A stretch of 64,000 nucleotides of DNA from CAYFUF01 sp964346245. GTDB lineage: Bacteria > Bacillota > Clostridia > Tissierellales > Peptoniphilaceae. Each line of letters opens with the position of its first letter. Positions within the stretch are counted from its first letter, which is position 1. The notes beneath the pieces were generated by a model, which saw only the letters and a program-made list of their open reading frames with translations, had not been told where the DNA came from and did no database searches. Where the stretch lies: NCBI GenBank assembly GCA_964346245.1, contig CAYFUF010000003.1:1-64000 (forward strand), written 5' to 3'. Shown piece by piece: positions 1 through 8,447 of this stretch. A program made the position numbers and the translations under genes.

Positions 1-1586
1 ATATCTTCAAATAATGGCTCTACTTTTACTTTTGAAAAGTCGATTTCTTCTGTCGTAAGTTTGTCGTAAGTTTCGTAAGTTTCATTTGACGAATCTTTAT
101 TTTCCTCTTGTTCACGTCCTAGTGGCTTCATTGTTGGGAATAGCAAAACGTCTCTGATGGAAGTTTGGTTAGTTAAGACCATGACGAGACGGTCAATGCC
201 CATACCCATACCGCCAGTTGGTGGAAGGCCAATTTCTAAAGCATTGACGAAGTCATTATCCATCAAGTTAGCTTCCTCATCGCCGTGTTCCCTGAGTTCA
301 ACCTGGTGTTCAAAACGCTTCTTTTGGTCTTCAGCATCGTTTAGCTCAGAGAAGGCATTTGCAATTTCCCATCCGTTGACGAAAGCTTCAAAACGTTCAG
401 TCATATCAGGCTTGGTTGCTGATCTTTTCGCTAGAGGACTTATTTCTACAGGGTACTCATAGACAAAGGTCGGTTGAATCATCTTATCTTCAGCATAGGT
501 CTCATAGAATTCAGATAGTATTTTACCTTTGCCGACATAGTCTTCAACTTTGATATCGTGATCTTTGGCTAACTGGTGGGCTTCTTCATCAGTCATCACC
601 TGGTCAAAGTCGATACCAGCGTACTCTTTAACCGCTTCTGTCATTGTAATCCTGCGCCAAGGTGGCGTAAAGTCAATTTGAGTGCCTTGGTAATCGATAA
701 TCATGCTACCATTGACCTTCTCGCAGACATTTGCGACTAAGTGTTCCGTTAGTTCCATCATGCCATGATAGTCTGTATAGGCTTCATAGAGTTCGATAGC
801 GGTGTATTCTGGATTATGGCGAGTACTCATGCCCTCATTGCGGAACATTCTCCCCATTTCATAAACCCGATCGAAGCCTCCGACGATAAGGCGTTTGAGG
901 TACAGCTCATTAGCAATGCGCAAATACATATCTAGGTCTAATGTATTATGGTGGGTAACAAATGGTTTAGCTGTTGCCCCACCCGCTATGGTATTGAGTA
1001 TGGGGGTCTCCACTTCCAAAAAGTCTCTAGCATCTAGGAAATTTCGAATTTCGCTTATTATCTTAGACCGCTTAACGAAGACTTCCTTGACCTCAGGGTT
1101 AACAATAAGGTCGACATAGCGTTGCCTATAACGTAAATCTTGATCCTTTAGGCCGTGGTACTTCTCAGGTAACAGTTGTAAACTCTTAGTCAGAAGTGTG
1201 ATTTTTGTTGCTTGTACGGTTATTTCGCCCGCTTCTGTTCTTATAACGCTACCTTCAACACCAATGATGTCACCGATATCTAGCTTCTTTACATCAGGAA
1301 AATCTTCTTCTCCGATTATGTTGAACTTAGCTAACACCTGAATAGAGCCATGTGAATCCTGTAGGTCGATAAAATTGATCTTGCCGTGACCTCTCTTCGA
1401 TTTAATGCGCCCAGCAACAGAAACATCTTTACCTTCAAAGTTTTCAAAGGCATCGATAATATCTTTGGTGTAATTGCTAATATCATATTTCGTGATATGG
1501 TGAGGATCCCGTCCTTCTTTACGAAGTTCATCTAACCTATCGTGACGAATCTGCACCATCTCATTGTTGGTCATATTCTTTCTCAT
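1..1586 (-). CDS. lysS: Lysine--tRNA ligase, class II (C-terminus cut by window edge)
   Basis: Charges tRNA-Lys with lysine in the cytoplasm. Translating the minus strand from the ATG at 1586 (AGGAGG just upstream) gives an uninterrupted frame of 528 codons to the window edge, with an N-terminal OB-fold anticodon-binding domain (about residues 55-150) and a class II core with FRNEG (motif 2) and GMGMGIDRLVM (motif 3). The usual family end, FPTMKP, comes near residue 495, but the frame continues with a linker and then KVKVEPLFED. Some clostridial LysRS carry an extra C-terminal EMAP-type tRNA-binding domain after such a linker, so the real protein probably ends beyond the window. It follows greA by 59 bases and probably shares its promoter. 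Confidence 0.95.
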   Translation of the reverse strand, partial: MRKNMTNNEMVQIRHDRLDELRKEGRDPHHITKYDISNYTKDIIDAFENFEGKDVSVAGRIKSKRGHGKINFIDLQDSHGSIQVLAKFNIIGEEDFPDVKKLDIGDIIGVEGSVIRTEAGEITVQATKITLLTKSLQLLPEKYHGLKDQDLRYRQRYVDLIVNPEVKEVFVKRSKIISEIRNFLDARDFLEVETPILNTIAGGATAKPFVTHHNTLDLDMYLRIANELYLKRLIVGGFDRVYEMGRMFRNEGMSTRHNPEYTAIELYEAYTDYHGMMELTEHLVANVCEKVNGSMIIDYQGTQIDFTPPWRRITMTEAVKEYAGIDFDQVMTDEEAHQLAKDHDIKVEDYVGKGKILSEFYETYAEDKMIQPTFVYEYPVEISPLAKRSATKPDMTERFEAFVNGWEIANAFSELNDAEDQKKRFEHQVELREHGDEEANLMDNDFVNALEIGLPPTGGMGMGIDRLVMVLTNQTSIRDVLLFPTMKPLGREQEENKDSSNETYETYDKLTTEEIDFSKVKVEPLFED

Positions 1587-1645
1587 TAATTCCTCCTGTT
1601 TGGGTTCATGTCCATTTCCTTAAAGCTATCGAACAAAGAGACTAT

Positions 1646-2125
1646 CTATTTTTTAAGGATTTCGATCACTTTGTATTCAACTGAACCACTTGGAGAATCA
1701 ACAGTTAGAAGGTCTCCCACCTTGGATCCAACAAGGACTTTGCCTAGAGGTGACTCATTGGAAATCTTGTTCTTCTTTGGATTAGATTCAACGGTGCCGA
1801 CGATGGTAAACTGCATCTCTTCATCAAATTCAATATCAAGTATCTTAACCGTTGAGCCAATCTTTACCGTCTTGTTCGTATTGCTTTTATCTTCTTCGAT
1901 AATCTTTGAGTTCTTTAGTTGTTGCTCGATGGTATAAATGCGTTCTTCAACTTGCGCTTGCTCATCCTTTGCCGCATCATACTCAGCATTTTCTGAAAGA
2001 TCACCAAAGCCTCTAGCGACTCTAATCTTGTCTGCAATCTCTGCTCTTTTGGTCGTCCGAAGATACTCTAATTCATCTTCTAACTTATGGTATCCTTCAA
2101 TAGTTAAAATCGTTACTTCTGTCAT
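1646..2125 (-). CDS. greA: Transcription elongation factor GreA
   Basis: Rescues backtracked RNA polymerase by stimulating transcript cleavage. The 159-residue length is normal for the family. The N-terminal half is the antiparallel coiled coil, including the typical RGFGDLSENAEYDAAKDEQ stretch with the acidic tip residues; the C-terminal half is the FKBP-like domain with the NESPLGKVLVGSKVGD segment near residues 125-140. It lies directly upstream of lysS, an arrangement common in Bacillota, and has a near-ideal promoter about 50 bases upstream of its start. Confidence 0.97.
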   Translation of the reverse strand: MTEVTILTIEGYHKLEDELEYLRTTKRAEIADKIRVARGFGDLSENAEYDAAKDEQAQVEERIYTIEQQLKNSKIIEEDKSNTNKTVKIGSTVKILDIEFDEEMQFTIVGTVESNPKKNKISNESPLGKVLVGSKVGDLLTVDSPSGSVEYKVIEILKK

Positions 2126-2176
2126 GCTAATTCACTTCCTCATCCTATTCTCATTAGGGTAATGCCCAGTTTGCTA

Positions 2177-2205
2177 ATTATAGTTACTATTGCCCGCGCT
2201 GTCAA
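2177..2205 (-). promoter_or_regulatory. Sigma-A promoter of greA-lysS
   Basis: Minus-strand TTGACA (2205-2200) and TATAAT (2182-2177) are separated by exactly 17 bases, a full consensus match for the housekeeping sigma factor. It lies between the end of the CYTH gene and greA, so greA and lysS should be strongly transcribed independently of the genes upstream. Confidence 0.88.
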
Positions 2206-2219
2206 TTTCATTTCTGGCT

Positions 2220-2747
2220 TCAGTGCTTGTCTTCAGCCCTTAGCTCCCCTATTGATTTTGTGCTCACACATTCTTTTGGGATTTCCAATAACTTGATGAC
2301 TTCGAGCAGTCTTTTTTCGCTCTCTGCCTCTATCTCAACGTAAGGATAAGATAAAACGTCCTTGTCCCATTCATCCAATTCGATTCTTGCTCCAGGTAGC
2401 AGGTATCTCGTCCTTACTTTTTTAAACTCTTCAACTCTGTCGTATCCTAGTTCTTTAAGCATGAATAGCAGTGTTTCCGTATCATCGATATGAACCGTCA
2501 GCTCTTCGTTGATTCTCGCTCTATTGCTATGCTTTCTCTTTTTTATAGTAAACTCTGTAGTAAGGTCTTCGTCGACCCTAGTCTGCCTTACTCTCATATA
2601 CTTGGATTGATCGAGTGGATTGTCGGTTGAATCGATCATATAATTGATTTGGTGTTCAATGCAGTCATAAACCGCCTTGACTTCTTTTAGTTTCTCAAGC
2701 AGTTTTTCTTTGGGAAAACCAATTATTTTTACTTCAATTTCATTCAT
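2220..2747 (-). CDS. CYTH-domain protein
   Basis: CYTH proteins (adenylate cyclase class IV / thiamine triphosphatase fold) bind triphosphates in a tunnel of charged residues together with divalent metal. The 175-residue product begins with the signature ExExK (EIEVK, residues 3-7) and has the alternating basic strands expected of the tunnel, such as RVRQTR and TIKKRK, followed by the acidic ELDEW and YVEIEAE strands. The substrate cannot be read from sequence; inorganic triphosphatase activity is the usual guess. Its start overlaps the end of the metallophosphoesterase gene by 8 bases, so the two are translationally coupled. Confidence 0.85.
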   Translation of the reverse strand: MNEIEVKIIGFPKEKLLEKLKEVKAVYDCIEHQINYMIDSTDNPLDQSKYMRVRQTRVDEDLTTEFTIKKRKHSNRARINEELTVHIDDTETLLFMLKELGYDRVEEFKKVRTRYLLPGARIELDEWDKDVLSYPYVEIEAESEKRLLEVIKLLEIPKECVSTKSIGELRAEDKH

Positions 2748-3444
2748 CTCTGCCCTCTTTCAAGATTGGTCGTGGTTTGAAATCTAAGTAATCTGCCGAT
2801 AAGCAGACAAACTCGGTATCTTCAAATTGTCCTTCGACGACTTGCATTAAGCCAGTACTGTGTAGATGTCCATAAACGCAAAAATCAGCATGGTAACCAA
2901 TAACCCTTTCGCCTATATCATTCGGCTTCCCCTCCTTATCGAAAGGAGGATAATGGGTCATAGCAATAACATGCTTTAATTCGTCTCTTCTCAAGTGAGC
3001 GAAACTTAGTTCCAGTCTCTGTAACTCGCGCTGATACACGCTCAAATCATGGTCCGTAAAATCTGAAGCATCGGGACTGATCCACCCCCTGCTGCCAAAT
3101 ATACCTACTCCATTATAAACAAAGGAATCATTCTGCAGAAAATGAATGGTTTTATAACCTAGTTTTCTTATCTTCCCTATTGATGCCCACCAGTAATCAT
3201 GATTGCCCTTAATCATTACCTTTATTCCCGGGAGATCCTCAATGCGATCTAAATCCCTCACAGCTTCTTCTAGGTCCATTGCCCAGGAGATATCACCAGG
3301 GACAAGAACCAGGTCTTCATCACTTACCTGTTCCTGCCAAGCTTTAAAGATCCTATCTTCGTAATTAGCCCAGTTCTCACCGAAAACAGACATATCTTTA
3401 GCTGTAGTAATGTCAAGATGTAAATCTGATATACCAAATATCAT
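2740..3444 (-). CDS. Calcineurin-like metallophosphoesterase
   Basis: A cytoplasmic phosphoesterase with a two-metal centre. Motifs appear in canonical order: GISDLHLD near the N-terminus (DxH), GDISW (GD), KGNHDYWW (GNHD), the histidine in MTHYPPF, and GHLH near residue 195. The ATG at 3444 is preferred over an in-frame GTG at 3450 because AAAGGGTGG then sits at normal Shine-Dalgarno distance. It lies 9 bases after the YdbC-type gene and overlaps the CYTH gene. The substrate is unknown; pairing with a CYTH triphosphate-binding protein hints at nucleotide or polyphosphate chemistry, but that is inference. Confidence 0.88.
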   Translation of the reverse strand: MIFGISDLHLDITTAKDMSVFGENWANYEDRIFKAWQEQVSDEDLVLVPGDISWAMDLEEAVRDLDRIEDLPGIKVMIKGNHDYWWASIGKIRKLGYKTIHFLQNDSFVYNGVGIFGSRGWISPDASDFTDHDLSVYQRELQRLELSFAHLRRDELKHVIAMTHYPPFDKEGKPNDIGERVIGYHADFCVYGHLHSTGLMQVVEGQFEDTEFVCLSADYLDFKPRPILKEGRDE

Positions 3445-3453
3445 GGCCACCCT

Positions 3454-3678
3454 TTACTGGTTAAATTCATCCTTTAGAATATCTAATAGAACCTTGGCTT
3501 CTTCTTCATCAAAGGTAATCCCTTTGCTCATCCTCGTATGTTCAGGGTTCCAAGAACGCAAGTCATATTTTGCATCTCTCTCGTTCCAAGAGACTAGATT
3601 CAATTCTTTTCTCCACCCTTTTGCGTCTTCACTAAGCACACCTAATTCTTCTACAATATCAAATTTAAGTTCTGCCAT
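3454..3678 (-). CDS. YdbC/PC4-like small DNA-binding protein
   Basis: A 74-residue protein resembling bacterial YdbC, a member of the PC4/p15 single-stranded-DNA-binding fold. The pattern of a beta-rich N-terminal part with WRKELNLVSWN, then YDLRSWNPEHTRMSKGITF, then an acidic C-terminal helix is characteristic. It would bind single-stranded nucleic acid, possibly during transcription or repair; no specific role is proven. It is first in a small operon with the metallophosphoesterase and CYTH genes. Confidence 0.78.
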   Translation of the reverse strand: MAELKFDIVEELGVLSEDAKGWRKELNLVSWNERDAKYDLRSWNPEHTRMSKGITFDEEEAKVLLDILKDEFNQ

Positions 3679-3717
3679 AATTGCCTCCCTTTCCGTAGTT
3701 TACTCAACATGCTAAAC

Positions 3718-3723
3718 ATTATA
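3718..3723 (-). promoter_or_regulatory. Probable -10 element for the YdbC operon
   Basis: TATAAT on the minus strand, 40 bases upstream of the YdbC-like start. No good -35 hexamer is present at 16-18 bases, so only the -10 is called. Confidence 0.5.
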
Positions 3724-3785
3724 CTAGAATTTACCTAATTTAGCATATTATTATTAGACTGTTGGGACGCCGTCAGGAATAATTA

Positions 3786-3801
3786 ATATAGTATACTATA
3801 T
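3786..3801. promoter_or_regulatory. 16-bp perfect palindrome in the recX promoter region
   Basis: ATATAGTATACTATAT is a perfect inverted repeat centred between 3793 and 3794, 22 bases before the likely recX start. It contains -10-like hexamers (TATAGT, TATACT) on both strands, so it may be a promoter core, a repressor operator covering that promoter, or both. Confidence 0.45.
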
Positions 3802-3823
3802 GAAGTGACTTATGGAGGAAGAG

Positions 3824-4459
3824 ATGAAGATAGAAAAGATCCAATATGAACAGAATAAGGGAATCTTTCTTTTTACCATTGGTAAGGTAGACTATTGGAT
3901 ATCTTATGATAAGTACATCGCTTGGTCCTATCATCAAGGGGACGAAATCAATGAAGCTATGCATGAAAAGATAGAGAAGGAAGATTCCAGAAATCGTGCA
4001 TTTGCGATTGGCGAGCGTTATGCTGCTTATAAGCCAAGAACAGTCCATGAAGTGAAAAGAAAGCTCCAACTCAACGAGATAGATGAAGAACATATCAATG
4101 AAGTGGTTGAAAAACTAAAGAAACTACGTTTTCTAGATGATGGTGCGTATGCGAGAAGGTATGCACAAGAAATGTATGCGAATAGAACGTGGAGTCGCTA
4201 TCAACTATATGCGAAACTGATGGAAAAAGGAATTGCCAAAGATTTAATTTCCAATAACGTAGATGCCATAAGCGACAGCATGGAAAAAGAAAAAGTTGTT
4301 AACCTATTGGAAAAGAAGTATTCACGAAGAGACTACGATAACCCCAAGGAGAAGAATAAAGTCATCCAAGCTTTGATGAGACGTGGTTTCTCCTCTTCAG
4401 TGGTCAAGCTAGCTTTGAAGGAATTTCTCCTAGATTGGTCGAACAATGAAAGCGAATAA
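3824..4459 (+). CDS. recX: Regulatory protein RecX
   Basis: RecX binds RecA filaments and modulates recombination and SOS induction. About 211 residues, with the repeated three-helix units of the family; YAAYKPRTVHEVKRKL and the LRFLDDGAYARRYAQ segment are typical. An upstream in-frame ATG at 3812 is unlikely because GGAGG (3814-3818) lies inside that extension and is 5 bases from the ATG at 3824. The gene is one of the few on the plus strand and overlaps the next gene by 14 bases. No recA is in the window. Confidence 0.9.
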   Translation: MKIEKIQYEQNKGIFLFTIGKVDYWISYDKYIAWSYHQGDEINEAMHEKIEKEDSRNRAFAIGERYAAYKPRTVHEVKRKLQLNEIDEEHINEVVEKLKKLRFLDDGAYARRYAQEMYANRTWSRYQLYAKLMEKGIAKDLISNNVDAISDSMEKEKVVNLLEKKYSRRDYDNPKEKNKVIQALMRRGFSSSVVKLALKEFLLDWSNNESE

Positions 4460-4757
4460 CTACTATGTCTATATGCTTCGATGTGGCGACGGAAGCTACT
4501 ATACCGGTTATACCAATGATCTAGAAGCTCGAGTCGATAAGCACAGAAAAGGTGTTGCAGCCAAGTATACCAGGAGTCGGTTGCCGGTTGAACTAATTCA
4601 AGCATGGCCCTTTACAGACTTATCAACTGCACTTCAAATTGAATGCGCCATCAAAAAACTAACAAGGCGTAAGAAAGACCTTCTATTGAGCAAAAAGCTA
4701 GACAGTGAGGGCATGGTATTGCTGTTACTGAAAAAAGAAGACCGCACTTCTAATTAA
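4446..4757 (+). CDS. GIY-YIG nuclease superfamily protein (UPF0213/YhbQ type)
   Basis: A 103-residue single-domain protein with the GIY-YIG signature in the form YYVYMLRC...YYTGYTNDLEARVDKH and a conserved glutamate in the IECAIKKL helix. Members of this small-protein group are structure-specific endonucleases or predicted ones; YhbQ-type proteins have been linked to DNA repair. Overlap with the 3' end of recX supports co-translation and a repair or recombination context. Its stop codon lies inside the terminator hairpin. Confidence 0.88.
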   Translation: MKANNYYVYMLRCGDGSYYTGYTNDLEARVDKHRKGVAAKYTRSRLPVELIQAWPFTDLSTALQIECAIKKLTRRKKDLLLSKKLDSEGMVLLLLKKEDRTSN

Positions 4758-4776
4758 GTTAGAAATGCGGTTCTTT
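4731..4776. terminator. Two-way intrinsic terminator
   Basis: Arms 4741-4753 and 4759-4771 form a 13-position stem with one A/C mismatch and a 5-base loop. A T-rich run follows on the plus strand (ending recX/GIY-YIG) and another on the minus strand (T run complementary to 4731-4740), so convergent transcripts of both strands can end here, although the minus-strand lipoprotein operon ends immediately upstream of it. Confidence 0.85.
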
Positions 4777-6312
4777 TTATTTGTTAGGATAGATAACCTG
4801 GGGTTGAAGTAGAGGTAGTTTAGTAAATTCCCTCGTAATGAGATCTGCCGTCGCATCATAGAATTCATTAACCATAATAATCTCTGAATCATTAGGGATT
4901 TGAATGCTAAGTTCTGGACTAGCGGCAATCTGATCTCGAATTAACTGATAATACTGAATCTCATCATCCGTCTTGATAATAATCCTTTCCCGACCTTCTG
5001 TAGTAAAAGCGGACTCGGCAGCAAAGGTCTTATTCATTACTCTCGACCAAGGGATTTGTAAAGTATTCGTTTGTACCATTGGTAATAGGGGCACCATATC
5101 GATACCAAAGATACTTGGATAAACGGTATCTCCCACTACCCAATCCTTACTGGAGACAAAACCCCATCCACTGTTATTGCGCCTAATACCGATATTGGTA
5201 TAGTCGATATCTACATCTGAAGCATTAATAGTTCCTTCAGGATCTACTATATTGAGTTGATTGAGCACTTGTTCGCGGAAGGAGACCGATTCGTCTGGAC
5301 CTCCGATTTGCTCTACGGTTAGGGGCTGTTCTTCATGAAGGCGATCATAGGTGTAAATCTCAAATTCATAAACTCTCGAATTGTTGCGATTACTACCATT
5401 CAATGCGATTTGAGGCATTGTTGTTTTTGTAAATGAGATGACATTGTTGTGGACATAATTGATTACGCGGTGATAGAAATCTTGCAGAACAATTTTCCCA
5501 CTGGCTTGCTCATTACCTACAGGGGTAACGATAAACTCACCAGATGTTACGCCCACTTCAGGGTCTCTTTCGATAATATTGTAGTCTATTTTTGTTAACC
5601 TGCCTTCATCACCGGCGGATATAATCTCCTGAGTTGAGTAGGTTAAAGGACGACTATTTGACCATACATCATTGATTAAATAGGTGGTGTACTCATAATA
5701 AGCAAAACCATTCTCATCCATTTTTCTAGTTCTGATCCCAATTAGAATACTCATATTCAAGTCATTGATAATGACCGCTGGATTAATCCGATTATCGTGA
5801 GCTAATTGTTGGTACTGCTCGACCACAGAGTTATCAACTCCCGCATCAACCCTCTCGAAATAGAAGACTCTAGACTCATAGGAAAAGCAAAGTTGGTCAT
5901 CACCAATATTCATCAGGTCTAATGATAGGGCGTCTCGGTCCCTAACCATCATCACCCGAATGTATTCATCATCGTAACCATTCAAGTCTGGTGGCGTCGT
6001 ATACCGATAATCCAAATAGGAATGCAGGTTTACATATTTGCTTGAAAAGCTGGGTGAATTGGTGAAGTAGTTGTTAATAGCAACCAAGTTGCGATTGATA
6101 TAGAGTTCATCGCCGACTTCAAATTGCGCTAGGGTGGATAGATTATCACCCAGCTCTTCTACCTCCGTCAAGGCCCAAGTTCCTTCAACAGCTAATGTTT
6201 GATTTCGTGGTGGTTGGACAGTATCGTTAACATAAGGTTCCGTCTTTGACATGGTCTGGCAGGACGTTAATAGTAGGATAAAGGCAATAATTAATGTAAT
6301 TCTTTTTTTCAT
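4777..6312 (-). CDS. Lipoprotein of unknown function, partner of the sensor kinase
   Basis: About 511 residues. The N-terminus MKKRITLIIAFILLLTSC is a lipoprotein signal peptide with cleavage before the cysteine, so the protein should sit on the outer face of the membrane. The rest is hydrophilic, beta-rich and Asn/Tyr/Asp-rich with no motif I recognise; paired acidic/aromatic strands suggest one or more extracellular sandwich or propeller-like domains. GTG 6321 and ATG 6315 are alternative starts; ATG 6312 fits the AGGTGA ribosome site best. It begins directly at the kinase stop codon. By analogy with WalH/WalI, which adjoin WalK, it may be a sensory accessory protein, but I see no similarity to those. 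Confidence 0.75.
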   Translation of the reverse strand: MKKRITLIIAFILLLTSCQTMSKTEPYVNDTVQPPRNQTLAVEGTWALTEVEELGDNLSTLAQFEVGDELYINRNLVAINNYFTNSPSFSSKYVNLHSYLDYRYTTPPDLNGYDDEYIRVMMVRDRDALSLDLMNIGDDQLCFSYESRVFYFERVDAGVDNSVVEQYQQLAHDNRINPAVIINDLNMSILIGIRTRKMDENGFAYYEYTTYLINDVWSNSRPLTYSTQEIISAGDEGRLTKIDYNIIERDPEVGVTSGEFIVTPVGNEQASGKIVLQDFYHRVINYVHNNVISFTKTTMPQIALNGSNRNNSRVYEFEIYTYDRLHEEQPLTVEQIGGPDESVSFREQVLNQLNIVDPEGTINASDVDIDYTNIGIRRNNSGWGFVSSKDWVVGDTVYPSIFGIDMVPLLPMVQTNTLQIPWSRVMNKTFAAESAFTTEGRERIIIKTDDEIQYYQLIRDQIAASPELSIQIPNDSEIIMVNEFYDATADLITREFTKLPLLQPQVIYPNK

Positions 6313-6321
6313 CATTATCAC

Positions 6322-7758
6322 CTAAGCACTTTCTTTGGGTAAGACAACGCTTACTGTGGTTCCTACATCAAGTTTGCTACGAATGCTGAGGCTACCGCCA
6401 TGAGCTTTTGCGATTTCTTCGCAGATAGACAAGCCCAAGCCTGAATGAGATGCGGAACTGGAGCCCTTCCAGAATTTCTCTGTTACTAGTGCAATCTCGT
6501 CCTCGGAGATTCCGATACCCGTATCAGTAACGGTAATCTGAATTTTTTCATCCTCATCAGATAAATCAGTGATAACCGTTCCCCCCTCGTCCGTGAACTT
6601 GATCGCATTATCAATGAGGTTAAGGAGTAACTGTTTAATCTTATCTTCATCCGCTGTTAATAAAATGACGTCCTTATTAAAATTGAAGACCATATCAATA
6701 TGTTTATCTCTTGTGTGAGGCCTAAATTGCGTAATGATTCTCTGGGTAACCTCGACCAAATCAAACTGGTCCTTGCTCAGCGTAACTCTGCCTGCAGAAA
6801 AACGAGAAAAGTCCAAGAGATCCTCAACCATTGCCGATAATCGCTCAGATTCTTTTTCAATTATTTTCAGACCTTCACGATTGATCTCTTCATCAACTCC
6901 ATCCGATTGCAAGGTAATTGCCCAACCTTTAATTGACGTTAACGGAGTCCTCAACTCATGAGATACCGAAGAAATAAACTCACTTTTCAACGCATCTTTT
7001 TTAACGATGTTCTCACTCATAAAATTCAATGTCTTCGCCAAGCCACCAAGCTCACCAAAGTACTCCTCATCAGCTTTGATATTGAATTGACCGTCAGCTA
7101 GTTTATTCGCAACTTTGGTCAAATCTGACACCGGATTAATGATGGATCTCGAAAGGAGGTAGGATAAAATAGCAGAGATAGTTAAGGCAACTAGACTAAA
7201 GATGATAGATGTGTTTGTTCTATCTAAAATAATTCGATCGACACTCTGCAAACTTGTCGTCAAGCGAATGAAACCAACCTGTTGAGATTGGTTTCTCAGT
7301 GGATAGGATACACTCATTACCTCTTGATTATCGTAGGATACGCCACCAATGTAGACCTCATAACGATTATCTAAGGCGGCTTGCATATCAGCAGTGGTTA
7401 ATTGCTCGCCAACAAGGTCCGAGCCGATGCTGTCATAGAGGACAGTTCCATTATTAGAAACAATCTGTACCTGACTATCGTTGGACCTATAAAACTGGTT
7501 CTTATTTTCAACTATGACATCCATCAGGTCGGTATCCGAAAAATAAGTAAGGTAAAGATCTGCATTATACCTTGCCTGGTTGTGGAGGACGCTGGCCATA
7601 TTATCATAATAGTATTGATTGATAGACTGCAGATAGAACATCTCGAAAATAACGGTGACAAGAAGCGTTATAGCAAAGAAAAAGCCCATAATTCGAAATC
7701 CTACAGTACCAACTAACTTATGTTTATTGCTATTATTGCTTAGTCTTTTTTCTTCCAA
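6322..7758 (-). CDS. Sensor histidine kinase with HAMP domain
   Basis: A membrane sensor kinase: transmembrane helix 1 at about residues 25-45, an extracytoplasmic domain of about 135 residues, transmembrane helix 2 near 185-203, HAMP, HisKA with SHELRTPLTS (phospho-acceptor His about residue 267), then the HATPase domain with NLIDNAIKF (N box), DTGIGI (G1) and GLGLSICEEI (G2). No PAS domain is evident, unlike WalK. No ATG exists before the first helix; TTG 7758 (after a G-rich ribosome site) or TTG 7776 must be used. The start overlaps the response regulator gene. The extracytoplasmic loop and the adjacent lipoprotein suggest an envelope signal. Confidence 0.93.
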   Translation of the reverse strand: MEEKRLSNNSNKHKLVGTVGFRIMGFFFAITLLVTVIFEMFYLQSINQYYYDNMASVLHNQARYNADLYLTYFSDTDLMDVIVENKNQFYRSNDSQVQIVSNNGTVLYDSIGSDLVGEQLTTADMQAALDNRYEVYIGGVSYDNQEVMSVSYPLRNQSQQVGFIRLTTSLQSVDRIILDRTNTSIIFSLVALTISAILSYLLSRSIINPVSDLTKVANKLADGQFNIKADEEYFGELGGLAKTLNFMSENIVKKDALKSEFISSVSHELRTPLTSIKGWAITLQSDGVDEEINREGLKIIEKESERLSAMVEDLLDFSRFSAGRVTLSKDQFDLVEVTQRIITQFRPHTRDKHIDMVFNFNKDVILLTADEDKIKQLLLNLIDNAIKFTDEGGTVITDLSDEDEKIQITVTDTGIGISEDEIALVTEKFWKGSSSASHSGLGLSICEEIAKAHGGSLSIRSKLDVGTTVSVVLPKESA

Positions 7759-8447
7759 CGATAACCAACCCCCCAAACCGTCTCTAAGTATTCAGGTTTT
7801 GCCGGATTCTCTTCAATCTTTGACCGTATCCGACGTATATTAACATCGATAATCTTGGTTTCCCCGTGGTACTCTTCTCCCCAAGCCAATTGCATAATTT
7901 CATCTCTAGTAAAGGCCTTACCTAACTGGGTCATAAAAATTCGGATAATGGACAGTTCTGTAGGCGTTAGATCAATCTCCTTATTTCCTTTATGAAAAGT
8001 CCTGGAATATAGATCTAAACGGAAAGGGCCGTCCGTTATAATGGTTTGATTATCATTCTTCTTTTCGCTAGCAGGCTCCAGATTTAAACGACGAATTAAG
8101 GAATTGATGCGCAAAACAAGCTCTTTGGGATTGAAAGGTTTCATCATGTAATCATCTGTGCCTTTCTCAAGGCCTAGAATTCGGTCTACCTCTTGCGATT
8201 TTGCGGTTAACATAATAATGCCTATCTCAGGAAACTCTGTTCTTAGAATCTCACAGACCTCGTATCCACTTATCCCTGGCAGCATTAAGTCCAAGACAAC
8301 GATGTCTGGTCTTTCTTTGCGAGCTAGCTCAACTCCTTGCTCCCCTGTCTCTGCCTCGATTATCTCGAAGCCCTCATTTTCTAAATTGATCCGTGTAAAC
8401 TTCCGAATAGGGGCCTCATCTTCTACGAGTAGAATTCTTGTCGTCAT
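7740..8447 (-). CDS. OmpR/PhoB-family response regulator
   Basis: 235 residues: receiver domain with the acidic pocket E9-D10, phospho-acceptor D53 (VVLDLMLPG), switch T81 and K103 (MMKPF), followed by a winged-helix DNA-binding domain ending in ETVWGVGYRWKK, typical of OmpR/WalR/ResD relatives. It is the cognate partner of the overlapping kinase gene, and its start overlaps the end of the pseudouridine synthase gene by 32 bases. The regulon cannot be inferred from the window. Confidence 0.95.
   Translation of the reverse strand: MTTRILLVEDEAPIRKFTRINLENEGFEIIEAETGEQGVELARKERPDIVVLDLMLPGISGYEVCEILRTEFPEIGIIMLTAKSQEVDRILGLEKGTDDYMMKPFNPKELVLRINSLIRRLNLEPASEKKNDNQTIITDGPFRLDLYSRTFHKGNKEIDLTPTELSIIRIFMTQLGKAFTRDEIMQLAWGEEYHGETKIIDVNIRRIRSKIEENPAKPEYLETVWGVGYRWKKKD

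Noticed and set aside
1331..1531. Minus-strand 66-codon frame inside lysS
   Set aside because: It is out of frame with the lysS product, which translates cleanly across the region and carries all LysRS motifs.
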